DNA from: an uncultured Granulosicoccaceae bacterium
GTDB lineage: Bacteria > Pseudomonadota > Gammaproteobacteria > Granulosicoccales > Granulosicoccaceae
Length of the DNA stretch: 64,000 nucleotides
Direction: 5' to 3'
Assembly: GCA_937981955.1 (NCBI GenBank)
Contig: CALJNA010000012.1
Coordinates: 62,001 to 126,000 of the forward strand
The notes below the pieces were generated by a model. It searched no databases. It was not told where the DNA came from and worked only from the letters and a program-made list of their open reading frames with translations. Below are positions 35,380-45,537 of this stretch, piece by piece. The stretch's first letter is position 1. Each line of letters starts with the position of its first letter. Position numbers and translations under genes: made by a program.

Positions 35380-36516
35380 TTATCGTTCGCCCAACGAGCG
35401 ACTAATAACGATACGTTGAATTTCAGACGTGCCTTCGTAGAGTTGACAAACGCGGACATCACGAGCAATGCGTTCAACCGCATAGTCTTGCAAGTAGCCA
35501 TATCCGCCATGAATCTGGATAGCTTCAGAGCAGACTTTTTCAGCCATTTCACTGGCAAACAGTTTCGCCATTGATGCTTCAACCAGGCAGGGTTGATCAA
35601 GATCGCGCAGTTGTGCAGCGCGATGCACCATCAGTCTTGCTGCCTCTATTTGCGTTGCCATGTCTGCCAGTTTGAATGCGATAGCCTGATGTTCAATGAT
35701 GGGCTTGCCAAAACTTGTCCTTTGTTGGGCAAACGCCAGTGAATGTTCATAGGCAGAACGAGCCATACCAACCGACTGTGCGGCAATACCAATGCGTCCG
35801 CCTTCAAGATTGCTTAGCGCAATTCGGTAGCCTTCACCGGTTTCACCAAGGCAATCTGCGGCAGGAACCATGCATTGGTTCAATGAAATCTGGCAGGTTT
35901 CTGATGCGCGTTGTCCCATCTTTTTTTCTTTCGAGCTTACTACGTAGCCTGGATTGTCGGTATGTACGATAAACGCACTGATGCCACGTTTACCTTCGCC
36001 TGTACGGGCAAACACAATAGCTATCTTTGCGTGACTACCTGATGTAATAAATTGTTTTACACCGTTTAATTCAAAGCCGTCGTTGTTTGCTTCGGCTTTG
36101 GTGATAATGGCTGAAGCATCAGAGCCGGCGTCCGGTTCGGTCAAACAAAACGCGGCAAGCTTTTCACCGCTTGCCATCAACGGCAGTAACGATGCTTTTT
36201 GTTCATCCGTTCCATAGCGAAGTATGGGCATACATCCTACCGAGTTATGCACACTCATGATGGTTGAGCAGGCACCATCACCGGCGGCAATTTCCTCCAG
36301 CGCCAGAGCGTAGCTAACATTGTCGGCATTCGCTCCGCCATACTCTTCTGGTACTAACATGCCAAGAAATCCGAGTTCGCCCATTTCGCTAACCGCATCG
36401 GCAGGGAAGCGAGACTCCGCGTCGTTTTCTGCTGCCTGTGGAGCGAGTACTTCTTGTGCGAATGCTCTGGCCGTATCTCGGATGAGTTGCTGTTCTTCGT
36501 TGATTTGCATGTTCAA
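35380..36516 (-). CDS. Acyl-CoA dehydrogenase (short/branched chain type)
   Basis: FAD enzyme of 378 residues oxidising an acyl-CoA to the 2-enoyl-CoA in the cytosol. Signature [13 protein letters not shown], the FAD-binding WVTSG-like segment [14 protein letters not shown], and the catalytic Glu in [18 protein letters not shown] near residue 365, in the position used by short-chain and isobutyryl-CoA dehydrogenases. It lies 33 bases after the thiolase on the same strand, behind the MerR regulator. Together with icmF on the opposite strand the context points to branched-chain or short-chain acyl-CoA use; butyryl- or isobutyryl-CoA are likely substrates. Confidence 0.92.
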   Translation of the reverse strand: MNMQINEEQQLIRDTARAFAQEVLAPQAAENDAESRFPADAVSEMGELGFLGMLVPEEYGGANADNVSYALALEEIAAGDGACSTIMSVHNSVGCMPILRYGTDEQKASLLPLMASGEKLAAFCLTEPDAGSDASAIITKAEANNDGFELNGVKQFITSGSHAKIAIVFARTGEGKRGISAFIVHTDNPGYVVSSKEKKMGQRASETCQISLNQCMVPAADCLGETGEGYRIALSNLEGGRIGIAAQSVGMARSAYEHSLAFAQQRTSFGKPIIEHQAIAFKLADMATQIEAARLMVHRAAQLRDLDQPCLVEASMAKLFASEMAEKVCSEAIQIHGGYGYLQDYAVERIARDVRVCQLYEGTSEIQRIVISRSLGER

Positions 36517-36549
36517 AGCTCTACCTGGGTATGCACACAGTCGGTTGAA

Positions 36550-37749
36550 TCAGTCAATCATTTCAATGGCAACAGCGGTTGCTTCGCCACCACCGATGCA
36601 CAAAGCTGCCATGCCGGTTTTAACACTGTTGCGTTTCAGTGCATTCATTAGTGTGACAATAATGCGTGCGCCTGATGCACCAACGGGGTGCCCGAGTGCA
36701 CACGCGCCGCCGTATATATTCACTTTTTCATGCGGTAGCCCTAACTCGTGCATGGCGGCCATTGTGACAACTGCAAATGCTTCATTGATTTCATACAAAT
36801 CGATATCGGTCGACTGCATTTTCAATTTTGCCAATAACTGTTCAATTGCGTAGACAGGTGCAGTGGTAAACCAGGCCGGTGCGTGTGCAAAACTTGAGTG
36901 CCCCAGGATTTTAGCCAGTGGCTTTAGGCCGCGTTTTTCAGCTTCGCTTTGTTTCATTAAAACCAGCGATGCTGCACCATCGGAAATAGAGCTTGCGTTA
37001 GCCGCGGTTACTGTACCTTCTTTGGCAAATGCAGGCCGCAAGGTCGGAATTTTACTTGTATCAGCTTTTGGTGGCTGTTCGTCTTGGGTAACCACTGTTT
37101 CGGCTTTACGCGTCTTAACCGTGACAGGCGTAATCTCGGTGTCAAAGATGCCACCTTGACCAGCTTGTTGAGCTCTCTCGACAGAGGTAATTGCGAACGC
37201 ATCTTGTGCTTCGCGAGTAAACTGATAATGAGTGGCAGTCTCTTCGGCGAAGCTACCCATGAGTCGTCCGGGTTCATACGCATCTTCTAGACCATCGAGA
37301 AACATGTGGTCTTTAACTTCACCGTGCCCCATGCGCAACCCGTCGCGCACCTTGGGTAGTATATAAGGTGCGTTACTCATGCTCTCCAGACCACCAGCAA
37401 CCATCGTGTCAGCGCTGCCAGCGTGTAACAAATCGTTTGCCAGCATGACCGCCTTCATGCCCGACCCACACATTTTGTTAATCGTTGTACAGCCTGCTTT
37501 TTGCGGGATACCTGCACCGATTGCGGCTTGTCTTGCTGGTGCCTGTCCAAGACCTGCTGGCAAAACGCAACCCATGATAACCTCATCAACATCATCGCCG
37601 GATAAGCCGGCACGCTCGAGTGCCGCTTTAATACTTAGTGAGCCAAGTGCAGGTGCACTAAGCGGTGACAGCTCGCCCTGAAAACTACCCATGGGCGTTC
37701 GCGCTGATCCGACAATGACTACCGGGTCTTCGGTTTGGTTCTGATTCAT
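36550..37749 (-). CDS. Acetyl-CoA acetyltransferase (thiolase)
   Basis: Thiolase of 399 residues. Acyl-carrier Cys in TINKMCGSGMKAVM (near residue 91), the GGLESMSNAPY motif, the His of GGACALGHPVGASGAR (near 357) and the second Cys in LCIGGGEATAVAIE (near 387). Fits degradative or biosynthetic acetoacetyl-CoA thiolases of the AtoB/PhaA type. It probably splits acetoacetyl-CoA or the 3-ketoacyl product of the neighbouring dehydrogenase pathway. Second gene of the MerR-thiolase-dehydrogenase unit. Confidence 0.93.
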   Translation of the reverse strand: MNQNQTEDPVVIVGSARTPMGSFQGELSPLSAPALGSLSIKAALERAGLSGDDVDEVIMGCVLPAGLGQAPARQAAIGAGIPQKAGCTTINKMCGSGMKAVMLANDLLHAGSADTMVAGGLESMSNAPYILPKVRDGLRMGHGEVKDHMFLDGLEDAYEPGRLMGSFAEETATHYQFTREAQDAFAITSVERAQQAGQGGIFDTEITPVTVKTRKAETVVTQDEQPPKADTSKIPTLRPAFAKEGTVTAANASSISDGAASLVLMKQSEAEKRGLKPLAKILGHSSFAHAPAWFTTAPVYAIEQLLAKLKMQSTDIDLYEINEAFAVVTMAAMHELGLPHEKVNIYGGACALGHPVGASGARIIVTLMNALKRNSVKTGMAALCIGGGEATAVAIEMID

Positions 37750-37842
37750 GGTTCGATCTCTATCTAAACAGCAACTAAAATTGTGGTGAGCGAAGTAGGT
37801 AATCGATGAACCACGGCCAGGTTGCCAGGCTATTGGACGGCG

Positions 37843-38256
37843 TTAGCCGGCATTGGAATCGTTGGCCGATTCGCTGAACTTGCGTAACTGAACAAGACAA
37901 CGCTCTTCTATTTCATCGAGTTCTTGCAGGGCAACTTTAATATCATCGCGCTGATCCAGCAGATTTTTACGACTATTGCCGATTTTTGACACCATTAGCT
38001 CTAATTGGCGCTTTTCACCGTCTGGCGCGTCATAAAGTTGAATAACCTCAAATGTTTCATCCAGCGACCAGCCCAGCCGTTTGGCACGCAATATCAGCTT
38101 CAAACGGGTGCGGTCTGAGCGCGAGTAAATGCGCTGTTGTCCACGTCTTTCCGGTTGTAGCAGGTCTTTGTCTTCGTAATACCGGATGGTTCGCGTGGTC
38201 AGGTCAAATTCTCGCGCCAGATCGCCGATGGTAAATTCTGTGGGGCTTTCGCTCAT
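37843..38256 (-). CDS. MerR-family transcriptional regulator (LiuR-like)
   Basis: DNA-binding protein of 137 residues from the ATG at 38256; the ORF's earlier ATG (38310) would add a non-conserved tail. The winged helix-turn-helix FTIGDLAREFDLTTRTIRYYEDKDLLQPERRGQQRIYSRSDRTRLKLILRAKRLGWSLDET is typical of LiuR/PetP-like regulators. No metal-binding Cys is seen, consistent with an acyl-CoA-type ligand. It heads the thiolase-acyl-CoA dehydrogenase unit and is divergent from icmF, with the shared operator at 38271-38292. Confidence 0.92.
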   Translation of the reverse strand: MSESPTEFTIGDLAREFDLTTRTIRYYEDKDLLQPERRGQQRIYSRSDRTRLKLILRAKRLGWSLDETFEVIQLYDAPDGEKRQLELMVSKIGNSRKNLLDQRDDIKVALQELDEIEERCLVQLRKFSESANDSNAG

Positions 38257-38270
38257 GGTTCTAGGATAAG

Positions 38271-38292
38271 TTGACGTTAACGTAAAGGTCAA
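38271..38292 (+). promoter_or_regulatory. MerR operator between merR and icmF
   Basis: Dyad TTGAC (38271-38275) and GTCAA (38288-38292) framing a perfect palindrome ACGTTAACGT (38274-38283). The shape and ACGT core match the operators known for LiuR, the MerR-type regulator of leucine and other branched-chain degradation. It sits 15 bases before the merR start on one side and 35 before icmF on the other, so one protein could control both units. Confidence 0.7.
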
Positions 38293-38326
38293 GCAATAAT
38301 GCTGGAACACATCTCAGGAGTCGACC

Positions 38327-41300
38327 ATGTCTGCACCCGCTGAATCTCTGTCAAAAGGTACGGCTCCTGCGCGGCTGCGTTTTGTCACCGCAGCCAGCCT
38401 GTTCGATGGTCACGACGCCTCAATCAACATCATGCGACGCATATTGCAGGCCGGTGGCGTTGAAGTCATTCATCTGGGTCATAACCGTTCGGTTGCCGAG
38501 ATTGTTAATGCGGCGATTCAGGAAGATGCGCATGCAATTGCAATTAGCTCTTACCAGGGTGGTCATGTTGAGTATTTCAAATACATGATTGACTGTCTGA
38601 AGGAGCGGGGCGCTAGCGACATATTAGTGTTCGGTGGCGGTGGTGGTGTCATTGTGCCGGAGGAAATACAGGAACTGCACGAATACGGTGTGACGAAAAT
38701 ATATTCGCCACAAGATGGGCAGTCGATGGGCCTGCAAGGCATGATTCAGCACATGATGGACACAACGTCTGCGGCCCACAGCAAGTCAGCAATGACCGAC
38801 CTGTCTGAATTGCTCATGCCGCAAAGTAAACCATTCAAGCTTGACGCCCACAATGCTTTATCAAAGTTATTGTCTCGAATCGAGAACGAGGCATTGTCAT
38901 CTGCAGAATTAAATCGTTTGTCCAGCGCAGCAGATGCGCTCGTAAGCAAAGCGCCCGTGCTGGGTATAACAGGTACTGGTGGTGCGGGTAAGTCGTCTGT
39001 AACAGACGAGCTAATCAGACGACTGCGTCTTGATCAATTGGAATCGGTATCACTGGCTTTGCTTGCTATCGATCCGTCGCGGCGTAAAAGCGGTGGCGCA
39101 CTGCTTGGTGATCGCATTCGAATGAATGCTATTGAACACGACAACATCTTTATGCGTTCGCTGGCAACGCGTGATGCCGCTGGAGAAGTGCCACAAGCCT
39201 TGCCTCATATGATTAATGCCTGTCTGCTGGCAGGTGTCGATCTAATCATTATAGAAACACCCGGGATTGGCCAGGGCGATGCCGGTATCGTGCCGGTGTG
39301 CGATGTATCGCTCTATGTAATGACACCTGAATTCGGAGCCGCAAGTCAGCTGGAGAAAATCGATATGCTCGATTTTGCTGATGTAGTCGCGATCAACAAG
39401 TTCGAACGTAAGGGCGGAGACGATGCACTGCGCGATGTGAGAAAACAGGTGCAACGAAATCGTGAAGCGTTTTCCGATTCTGTTGATTCAATGCCGGTGT
39501 TTGGCACCATTGCGGCGCTATTTAACGACGATGGGGTGACTGCTCTTTATCAGGCTGTGTTTCGCGAATTGAAAGACAAAGGCCTGCAAATGCAAACCGG
39601 AGAATTGCCAACGGTTGATGTCACCGCAAGCACACGCTCCACCAGTATTATTCCTGCCAAAAGACAACGTTATCTGTCAGAGATTGCGGATACTGTTCGC
39701 GACTATCATCAGCAAGTGGAAAAACAAGCTCAGCTTGCTCGTGATATTCAACACCTCAACACTACGCTGCAGCTTCTGGATGGAGATGCATCTGATCATC
39801 CCGAAAATCAGATTTCTCACCTGGTTAAGCAGCGCGAGCAGGAACTATCTGGCGTAGCACATGCATTACTTGAAAGCTGGCCGAAGATTGTTGAAAACTA
39901 CTCAGGCAATGAGCACATCGTTAAACGCGGTGACAAAGAAATTAGAACTGCACTGAAAGTTGAATCACTTAGCGGTACCAGTGTGTCTCGCGTGGCATTA
40001 CCTCGCTATTCTGACCACGGTGATTTATTGCAATGGTTAATGCGTGAAAATCTGCCCGGCTACTTTCCATTTACCGCAGGTGTGTTTCCATTCAAACGTG
40101 AAGGTGAAGATCCAACGCGTATGTTTGCCGGTGAAGGTGACCCTTTGCGTACCAATAAACGATTCAAAACCTTGTCTGAACACTCCAGCGCAAAAAGATT
40201 ATCCACAGCATTTGATTCGGTTACCTTGTATGGAAATGACCCGGCTACGCGCCCCGATATTTACGGCAAAGTAGGCAACTCCGGTGTGTCCATAGCAACG
40301 GTTGAAGACATGCAAGTGCTTTACGACGGATTCGATTTATGCGACCCGTCAACATCGGTATCGATGACCATCAATGGTCCGGCGCCAACCATTCTTGCGT
40401 TCTTTTTTATCACGGCTTACAGGCAACAACTCGATGTGTTTCAAACGCAGAACGGGCGTGAGCCAACGGAAAACGAAAAAGCCGAAGTAAGAAAAAACAC
40501 CTACAAGCAGGTTCGCGGCACCGTACAGGCAGATATCCTGAAAGAAGATCAAGGTCAGAACACGTGTATATTTTCAACTGAATACAGCTTGAAGATGATG
40601 GCGGACATTCAGGAATGGTTTATTGAAAATGAAGTCCGAAACTTCTATTCAGTGTCTATCTCCGGTTATCACATTGCAGAAGCTGGCGCTAATCCAATAA
40701 CGCAGTTAGCGTTAACGCTGGCTAACGGGTTTACCTACGTAGAAAGTTATCTTGCTCGTGGTATGTCGGTCGATGACTTCGCGCCAAATCTTTCGTTCTT
40801 TTTTAGTAACGGTATGGATCCGGAATACACGGTGCTGGGTCGAGTCGCTCGTCGCATCTGGGCTGTATCTATGCGTGAACGCTACGGTGCGAATGAACGC
40901 AGCCAGCGACTGAAGTATCACATTCAAACATCAGGGCGTAGTCTGCATGCTCAGGAAATGGCATTTAATGACATACGTACAACACTGCAAGCGCTCATTG
41001 CTGTCTACGATAATTGTAATTCGCTTCACACCAATGCCTATGACGAAGCAGTGACGACCCCAACCGATGAATCAGTCAGACGTGCCGTTGCAATTCAGTT
41101 GATCATTAACCGCGAATGGGGGCTGGCCAGAAATGAAAACCCGGTGCAGGGCAGTTTCATTATTGATGAATTGACCGACCTGGTTGAAGAAGCAGTGCTG
41201 GCAGAGTTTGATCGACTCTCCGATCGAGGCGGGGTACTCGGTGCCATGGAGACCGGTTACCAGCGCGGCAAAATTCAGGATGAATCCATGTTGTACGAAC

Positions 41301-41611
41301 ATCGCAAACATGACGGTAGCTTGCCCATTGTCGGGGTCAACACCTTTTTGAATCCTGAAGAGGAAGTTCCGCAGCAGATTGAACTGGCACGATCAAGCGA
41401 GGCGGAAAAGAACAGCCAGATTCAGCGATTGGCTGACTTCCAGAAAAAGCACGAAAAGCTATCAGCTCAGGCATTACATCATGTGCAGCAAACAGCCATG
41501 CAGGGTGGAAATGTCTTCGCTGCACTGATGAGCGCAGCGGAGGTTTGTTCGCTGGGACAACTGACCGAGGCCATGTTTGCCGTTGGTGGTCAGTATCGAC
41601 GTAACCTGTAG
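38327..41611 (+). CDS. icmF: Fused isobutyryl-CoA mutase IcmF
   Basis: Adenosylcobalamin enzyme of 1094 residues that interconverts isobutyryl- and n-butyryl-CoA. Order of domains: B12-binding (residues about 18-150, cobalt ligand His in SLFDGHDAS), a MeaB-like GTPase chaperone (about 190-440, P-loop GTGGAGKSS, and NKFERKG), then the mutase barrel (about 530-1090) with NLPGYFPFTAGVFPFKREG. In methylmalonyl-CoA mutase that segment has PYTRGPY; the Phe here is the IcmF type. The order B12-G-mutase is diagnostic of IcmF. Ribosome site CAGGAG precedes the ATG. It probably feeds butyryl-CoA to the dehydrogenase-thiolase unit on the other strand. Confidence 0.95.
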   Translation: MSAPAESLSKGTAPARLRFVTAASLFDGHDASINIMRRILQAGGVEVIHLGHNRSVAEIVNAAIQEDAHAIAISSYQGGHVEYFKYMIDCLKERGASDILVFGGGGGVIVPEEIQELHEYGVTKIYSPQDGQSMGLQGMIQHMMDTTSAAHSKSAMTDLSELLMPQSKPFKLDAHNALSKLLSRIENEALSSAELNRLSSAADALVSKAPVLGITGTGGAGKSSVTDELIRRLRLDQLESVSLALLAIDPSRRKSGGALLGDRIRMNAIEHDNIFMRSLATRDAAGEVPQALPHMINACLLAGVDLIIIETPGIGQGDAGIVPVCDVSLYVMTPEFGAASQLEKIDMLDFADVVAINKFERKGGDDALRDVRKQVQRNREAFSDSVDSMPVFGTIAALFNDDGVTALYQAVFRELKDKGLQMQTGELPTVDVTASTRSTSIIPAKRQRYLSEIADTVRDYHQQVEKQAQLARDIQHLNTTLQLLDGDASDHPENQISHLVKQREQELSGVAHALLESWPKIVENYSGNEHIVKRGDKEIRTALKVESLSGTSVSRVALPRYSDHGDLLQWLMRENLPGYFPFTAGVFPFKREGEDPTRMFAGEGDPLRTNKRFKTLSEHSSAKRLSTAFDSVTLYGNDPATRPDIYGKVGNSGVSIATVEDMQVLYDGFDLCDPSTSVSMTINGPAPTILAFFFITAYRQQLDVFQTQNGREPTENEKAEVRKNTYKQVRGTVQADILKEDQGQNTCIFSTEYSLKMMADIQEWFIENEVRNFYSVSISGYHIAEAGANPITQLALTLANGFTYVESYLARGMSVDDFAPNLSFFFSNGMDPEYTVLGRVARRIWAVSMRERYGANERSQRLKYHIQTSGRSLHAQEMAFNDIRTTLQALIAVYDNCNSLHTNAYDEAVTTPTDESVRRAVAIQLIINREWGLARNENPVQGSFIIDELTDLVEEAVLAEFDRLSDRGGVLGAMETGYQRGKIQDESMLYEHRKHDGSLPIVGVNTFLNPEEEVPQQIELARSSEAEKNSQIQRLADFQKKHEKLSAQALHHVQQTAMQGGNVFAALMSAAEVCSLGQLTEAMFAVGGQYRRNL

Positions 41612-41907
41612 TTAGCCGTTATAAATCTATCAATATTGCGTTTGCGCGCGCTTTTCATTCCGGTTTGCGATACCGGAAAGGGCTAAGGCATGCCGGTAAT
41701 TAGTGTTATTTTCTTAGTTTAAGCGCCCCTAAATCAGTTAAGTGACTGTTTTAACTTGGTTTGTTGCATGCTAAAAAGTGTGAGCGCTTCGGTTTTACAA
41801 TCTTCCTGATGCTCTATACTCATTAGCCACCCGAGATTTGGTGCGCCTCGTCACGTGCTAATGTTTTTAGACAATCAGATTCCTGTGAATTTTGCTGACC
41901 GGTCAGT

Positions 41908-44475
41908 GTGGCAGTGCATCGGCGACTGCTCTGGTTACTGGCTGCGAGGTTGTCACTAGTGCGCATGTTGAGCAAAACGGATCTACTTGGCCAGCAGTCT
42001 GATCGAGTGGCCCTCAAGGATGACCGGCTTGTGTATCGCGCTTGCTCCGTAGCCTATGCGCAAAGCCTCGGGTTCGACTCTCCAGATGAAGTGATCGGGA
42101 AAACCGATTTCGATCTAATGCCGGTTGAGACGGCACGGGCTCAGCTAGCCCTGGACAGTCAGGCCGTATACACCGCACAAGCTGATATCAGTGCGATTGC
42201 TCTTGGCAACGCAAAGCATCAGGCCATGCTGGTAAGAACTCCGGTATTTGGAGCTAATGGTGAAGTCACCGGTATTGATCTGAGGCTAATAGGCGGACCC
42301 AGCATTACGCCGCCAAAGTCTGCTGTTACGATCGACTATGAAACCTTGGTTAATGATGGGATTCAGGGCAGCATGATCTTCAGCAAAAACGACATTCTGT
42401 TTGCCAACGAGAATGCATCGCGTTTACTGGGCTTTTCAAACGCGCAAGCAATGACTGACCGAGGTAATCTCAGCGAGCTATTTGCTGATGCTGAAATTGC
42501 ACGATTAACTTCAGCCTCTATTGATGCATTCGATAACCCGTCATCACCACAAGCTCAACGGTTAACCTTATCGGCCGTTAGTCGTGACGGACGTCCGTTG
42601 CGATTGATCGCTCGCGCAACACAAGTGCAATGGGGTGCCACTCGTGCAACGCTGTTGTCATTTATTGACGTTAGCGTGCCGTTTGCTGGCACTGATCATG
42701 GAGCAACAGCATCAAGTTACGCAATCCAAAGCACTGCCAGTGCATCACGTGGCTCTGCTTTACTCAATGCTCCACCGGAACTCAGGGAGCTTCGTGTTAG
42801 TGAGCAGCGCTATCGTCACTTTGCTCGTGCATCAGCCGATTTCTTTTGGGAGCTAGATGCAAATCTGACCTTCCGATATGCAACTGACGATCTGGAAACC
42901 GTGCTTGGTATCAGGCCCGAGCAACTAATCGGACAGACCCATAAGCAGCTGATTGAGCATCCCGCTAACGTTAACGAGATTGAACTCTGGCAACTGCATA
43001 TGGAGCAACTTAAGGCACGTCAACCGTTTCGAGATCTCGAATTCCGCTGGACGGTTGCCGGCGAAACCAAAGTCATTCGCTACAGTGGTATTCCGATATT
43101 CAACCGTGATCGAGAGTTTCTTGGTTATCGTGGGACCGGAAGAGATGTTACCGCAGCTGTAAAACAAGCTGAATCGGTTGCATATCACGCAAACCATGAC
43201 GGATTGACAGGACTGGTCAATAGACGCCATTTTGAGTCATTGGTCGATAAGGCATTGCAGTCTGCTAAAACCGACAGAAAGACACATGCCATGTGTTTTA
43301 TGGATTTAGACAGCTTCAAAATAGTTAACGATACCTGTGGACATGAAGCAGGCGATGAATTACTTCGTCAACTTTCCCAGCTATTTAATTCACTGGTTCG
43401 AAAAAGCGATGTGCTAGCGCGTCTTGGTGGTGATGAGTTTGGTGTATTCCTTTACAAATGCGATGTGGCAGCGGCGCTCAAGTTGGCGAATCAAATCCGC
43501 GCTGAAGTAGAGAACTTTCAGTTCCTGTGGGAGGAGAATCGTTTTACCGTCGGTGTGAGTGTTGGCCTGGTCGTTGTAGATGATCGATGGGAGAGTATCA
43601 AGTCTTTGTTCAGTGCCGCTGATTCGGCTTGTTACATTGCCAAAAACGAGGGGCGAAACCGAGTCGTTGTGTATCGTGAAGGTGACGGACATGCCAGTAA
43701 TCGAAACGTAGCGGTTCATTGGGTGGATGAAATCAACTCTGCGCTTGAAAACAACCGGGTGTCGTTGGCTTATCAGAAAATTCAACCATTGCATGATCAA
43801 CCTGATGGCTTACGTTTTGAAATGCTATTAAGGCTGAAAGGGCCGAGTGGCCAGATGATTAGCCCACAGTCATTTCTGCCTTCAGCCGAACGCTACGGAC
43901 TGGCTGCTGCTCTGGATGAACGGGCCTTGGAACTCACACTCGATTGGCTTAATGCCAACCCGAGTTTGTTGCATGCGCTTAGACATTGTTCCATTAATCT
44001 GTCCGGAGCAACTTTTGCCAACACGGACAATGCTGATTTGTTTATCAAGAAAATCAGCGACTCCGGTATATCTCCAGAAAAAATCTGTTTTGAATTAACT
44101 GAAACTTCGACCATAGCTAACTTGTCCAGCGCATCGGAGTTTATGAATAGACTCAGTGAAATTGGTTGCCGTTTTAGTATTGATGATTTCGGCTCGGGTT
44201 TATCATCCTTCGCTTACCTGCGAAAGTTGCCAATAGATTTTTTGAAAATTGACGGCCTGTTGGTGAAAGATATTTTGAACGATGCAACCGACTACACGTT
44301 AGTGAAGTCGATCAATGAAATGAGTAAATCGATGGGCAAGCGAACGGTTGCCGAATTTGTAGAATCCCCTCGACTATTGAATGCCGTTCGAGATATCGGA
44401 ATCGATTTTGCACAAGGCCGGCACATTGGCGAGCCTGAACTCATCGAAAATCTGACCACTCCCATGCCCGTATAA
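41908..44475 (+). CDS. PAS-GGDEF-EAL cyclic-di-GMP protein
   Basis: Signalling protein of 855 residues (GTG start at 41908; an ATG at 41965 is as good; neither has a ribosome site). Two or three PAS-like sensing regions occupy about residues 25-420, including GIRPEQLIGQTHKQLIEHPANVNEIE and a PAC motif GYRGTGRDVTAA. GGDEF at about 507-511 is intact (RLGGDEFGVF) with the inhibitory site RKSD five residues before. The EAL domain starts FEMLLRLKGPSG, so the motif is EML, with further residues NLSG, ELTETSTIA and DDFGSGLSS kept. No membrane segment. It may make and break c-di-GMP or use only one activity. The 296 bases before it hold a short GC-rich dyad and no gene. Confidence 0.92.
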   Translation: MAVHRRLLWLLAARLSLVRMLSKTDLLGQQSDRVALKDDRLVYRACSVAYAQSLGFDSPDEVIGKTDFDLMPVETARAQLALDSQAVYTAQADISAIALGNAKHQAMLVRTPVFGANGEVTGIDLRLIGGPSITPPKSAVTIDYETLVNDGIQGSMIFSKNDILFANENASRLLGFSNAQAMTDRGNLSELFADAEIARLTSASIDAFDNPSSPQAQRLTLSAVSRDGRPLRLIARATQVQWGATRATLLSFIDVSVPFAGTDHGATASSYAIQSTASASRGSALLNAPPELRELRVSEQRYRHFARASADFFWELDANLTFRYATDDLETVLGIRPEQLIGQTHKQLIEHPANVNEIELWQLHMEQLKARQPFRDLEFRWTVAGETKVIRYSGIPIFNRDREFLGYRGTGRDVTAAVKQAESVAYHANHDGLTGLVNRRHFESLVDKALQSAKTDRKTHAMCFMDLDSFKIVNDTCGHEAGDELLRQLSQLFNSLVRKSDVLARLGGDEFGVFLYKCDVAAALKLANQIRAEVENFQFLWEENRFTVGVSVGLVVVDDRWESIKSLFSAADSACYIAKNEGRNRVVVYREGDGHASNRNVAVHWVDEINSALENNRVSLAYQKIQPLHDQPDGLRFEMLLRLKGPSGQMISPQSFLPSAERYGLAAALDERALELTLDWLNANPSLLHALRHCSINLSGATFANTDNADLFIKKISDSGISPEKICFELTETSTIANLSSASEFMNRLSEIGCRFSIDDFGSGLSSFAYLRKLPIDFLKIDGLLVKDILNDATDYTLVKSINEMSKSMGKRTVAEFVESPRLLNAVRDIGIDFAQGRHIGEPELIENLTTPMPV

Positions 44476-44496
44476 AGCCAGCCGAAGCAACACAGC

Positions 44497-45393
44497 GTGA
44501 AGATTTTGTATATCGCGGTTCACCACCATATAGGGTGGGGGGCAGAGCATTGGATGGCCAACGCGTTTGAGCGCGCAGGGCATACGGTTGGACGCTTTGA
44601 CTACCGGGCACGGCGTAATAAGTTCAAGCCGTGGTGGCTTATCAGACATGAGCTATTTGGAATAAACGATACGTTCGAGCCGGACATTGTTCTGATTCAA
44701 AGGGCTGAAACCATGCCTGCCTCCATTACGCGTGTTTTTTCAGTACCAGTTGTGTTCTGGAGTACGGAGCCGCTTGTCAGGCGGCGCGATGTTGACAAAC
44801 TATTGAGTGTTAAGGCATCGCTCGCGTGGGTTTATTTGCATACGTACACCTGTATGGATGTCGTTGAAAAGAATTTCCCTCATCTGCTTGGAAAATGTTC
44901 CGTAATGCATAACGCTGGTGCGATCGAAAACGATCCGGGTAATGCCACTCGCGAACGCTTTGCTATTTTCAATCGCAATGTATCACCCAGACGACAACAG
45001 TGGCTTGATCAGGTGGGCGATATCGTAGACGTCAGAAGTGGACGTTATGGCGACCCGTATTTTGAAGATCTTCGCAACACACAGGTGTCAGTGAACATAC
45101 ACTTTGCCAAAGAAAGTATTGATGACTTTGAGACCGGCATTTTTGAAGCGCTGGCAAGTGGCTGTGTTGTAGTAACAGAAACACTCAACCCTCAAACCGT
45201 TGCTGATATGGGAATGGAAGACGCTGTTATACAAGTAGACTCGCCAGAAGCCATGCGTGATGCGCTGATCGAACTCAAAGACAATCCCGGCCTAATTACG
45301 AAGTACCAGTCCATTGGCAAGAAGGCCATGGAGGGAAATCGATGGGATTCACGAGCTGCCCAAATGCTCGAGAAATTTGCAGAGTTCGTCTAA
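44497..45393 (+). CDS. Glycosyltransferase, GT4-like
   Basis: Product of 298 residues starting with GTG at 44497, 21 bases after the GGDEF-EAL gene. N-terminal Rossmann half YIAVHHHIGWGAEHWMANAFERAGHTVGRFDY; C-terminal half with the donor-binding pattern SIDDFETGIFEALASGCVVVTETLNP, the EX7E-like region of group-1 glycosyltransferases. Substrates are unknown. Its position behind the c-di-GMP protein hints at exopolysaccharide or surface glycan synthesis, but no other glycan gene is nearby. No membrane segment. Confidence 0.85.
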   Translation: MKILYIAVHHHIGWGAEHWMANAFERAGHTVGRFDYRARRNKFKPWWLIRHELFGINDTFEPDIVLIQRAETMPASITRVFSVPVVFWSTEPLVRRRDVDKLLSVKASLAWVYLHTYTCMDVVEKNFPHLLGKCSVMHNAGAIENDPGNATRERFAIFNRNVSPRRQQWLDQVGDIVDVRSGRYGDPYFEDLRNTQVSVNIHFAKESIDDFETGIFEALASGCVVVTETLNPQTVADMGMEDAVIQVDSPEAMRDALIELKDNPGLITKYQSIGKKAMEGNRWDSRAAQMLEKFAEFV

Positions 45394-45537
45394 ATCCCCA
45401 AACGCTTCACCGCAGAGTATTATCGGTAAAAATACCGAACTGCTACTTTACCCGCTGCCACAGCGGAAAATTACCTCTGGTTTAACACCTTGCTTCGATA
45501 CACTGGGTTCCTAGATTGACATCCAGTCGGGGTAGAG

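Noticed and set aside
36320-36853. 177-codon plus-strand frame
   Set aside because: Lies antisense across the acyl-CoA dehydrogenase and thiolase genes, which carry full family motifs; low-complexity Ala/Ser product.
41640-41690. TTCCGGT/ACCGGAA stem as icmF terminator
   Set aside because: Seven-base stem without a T-run; too weak to call.
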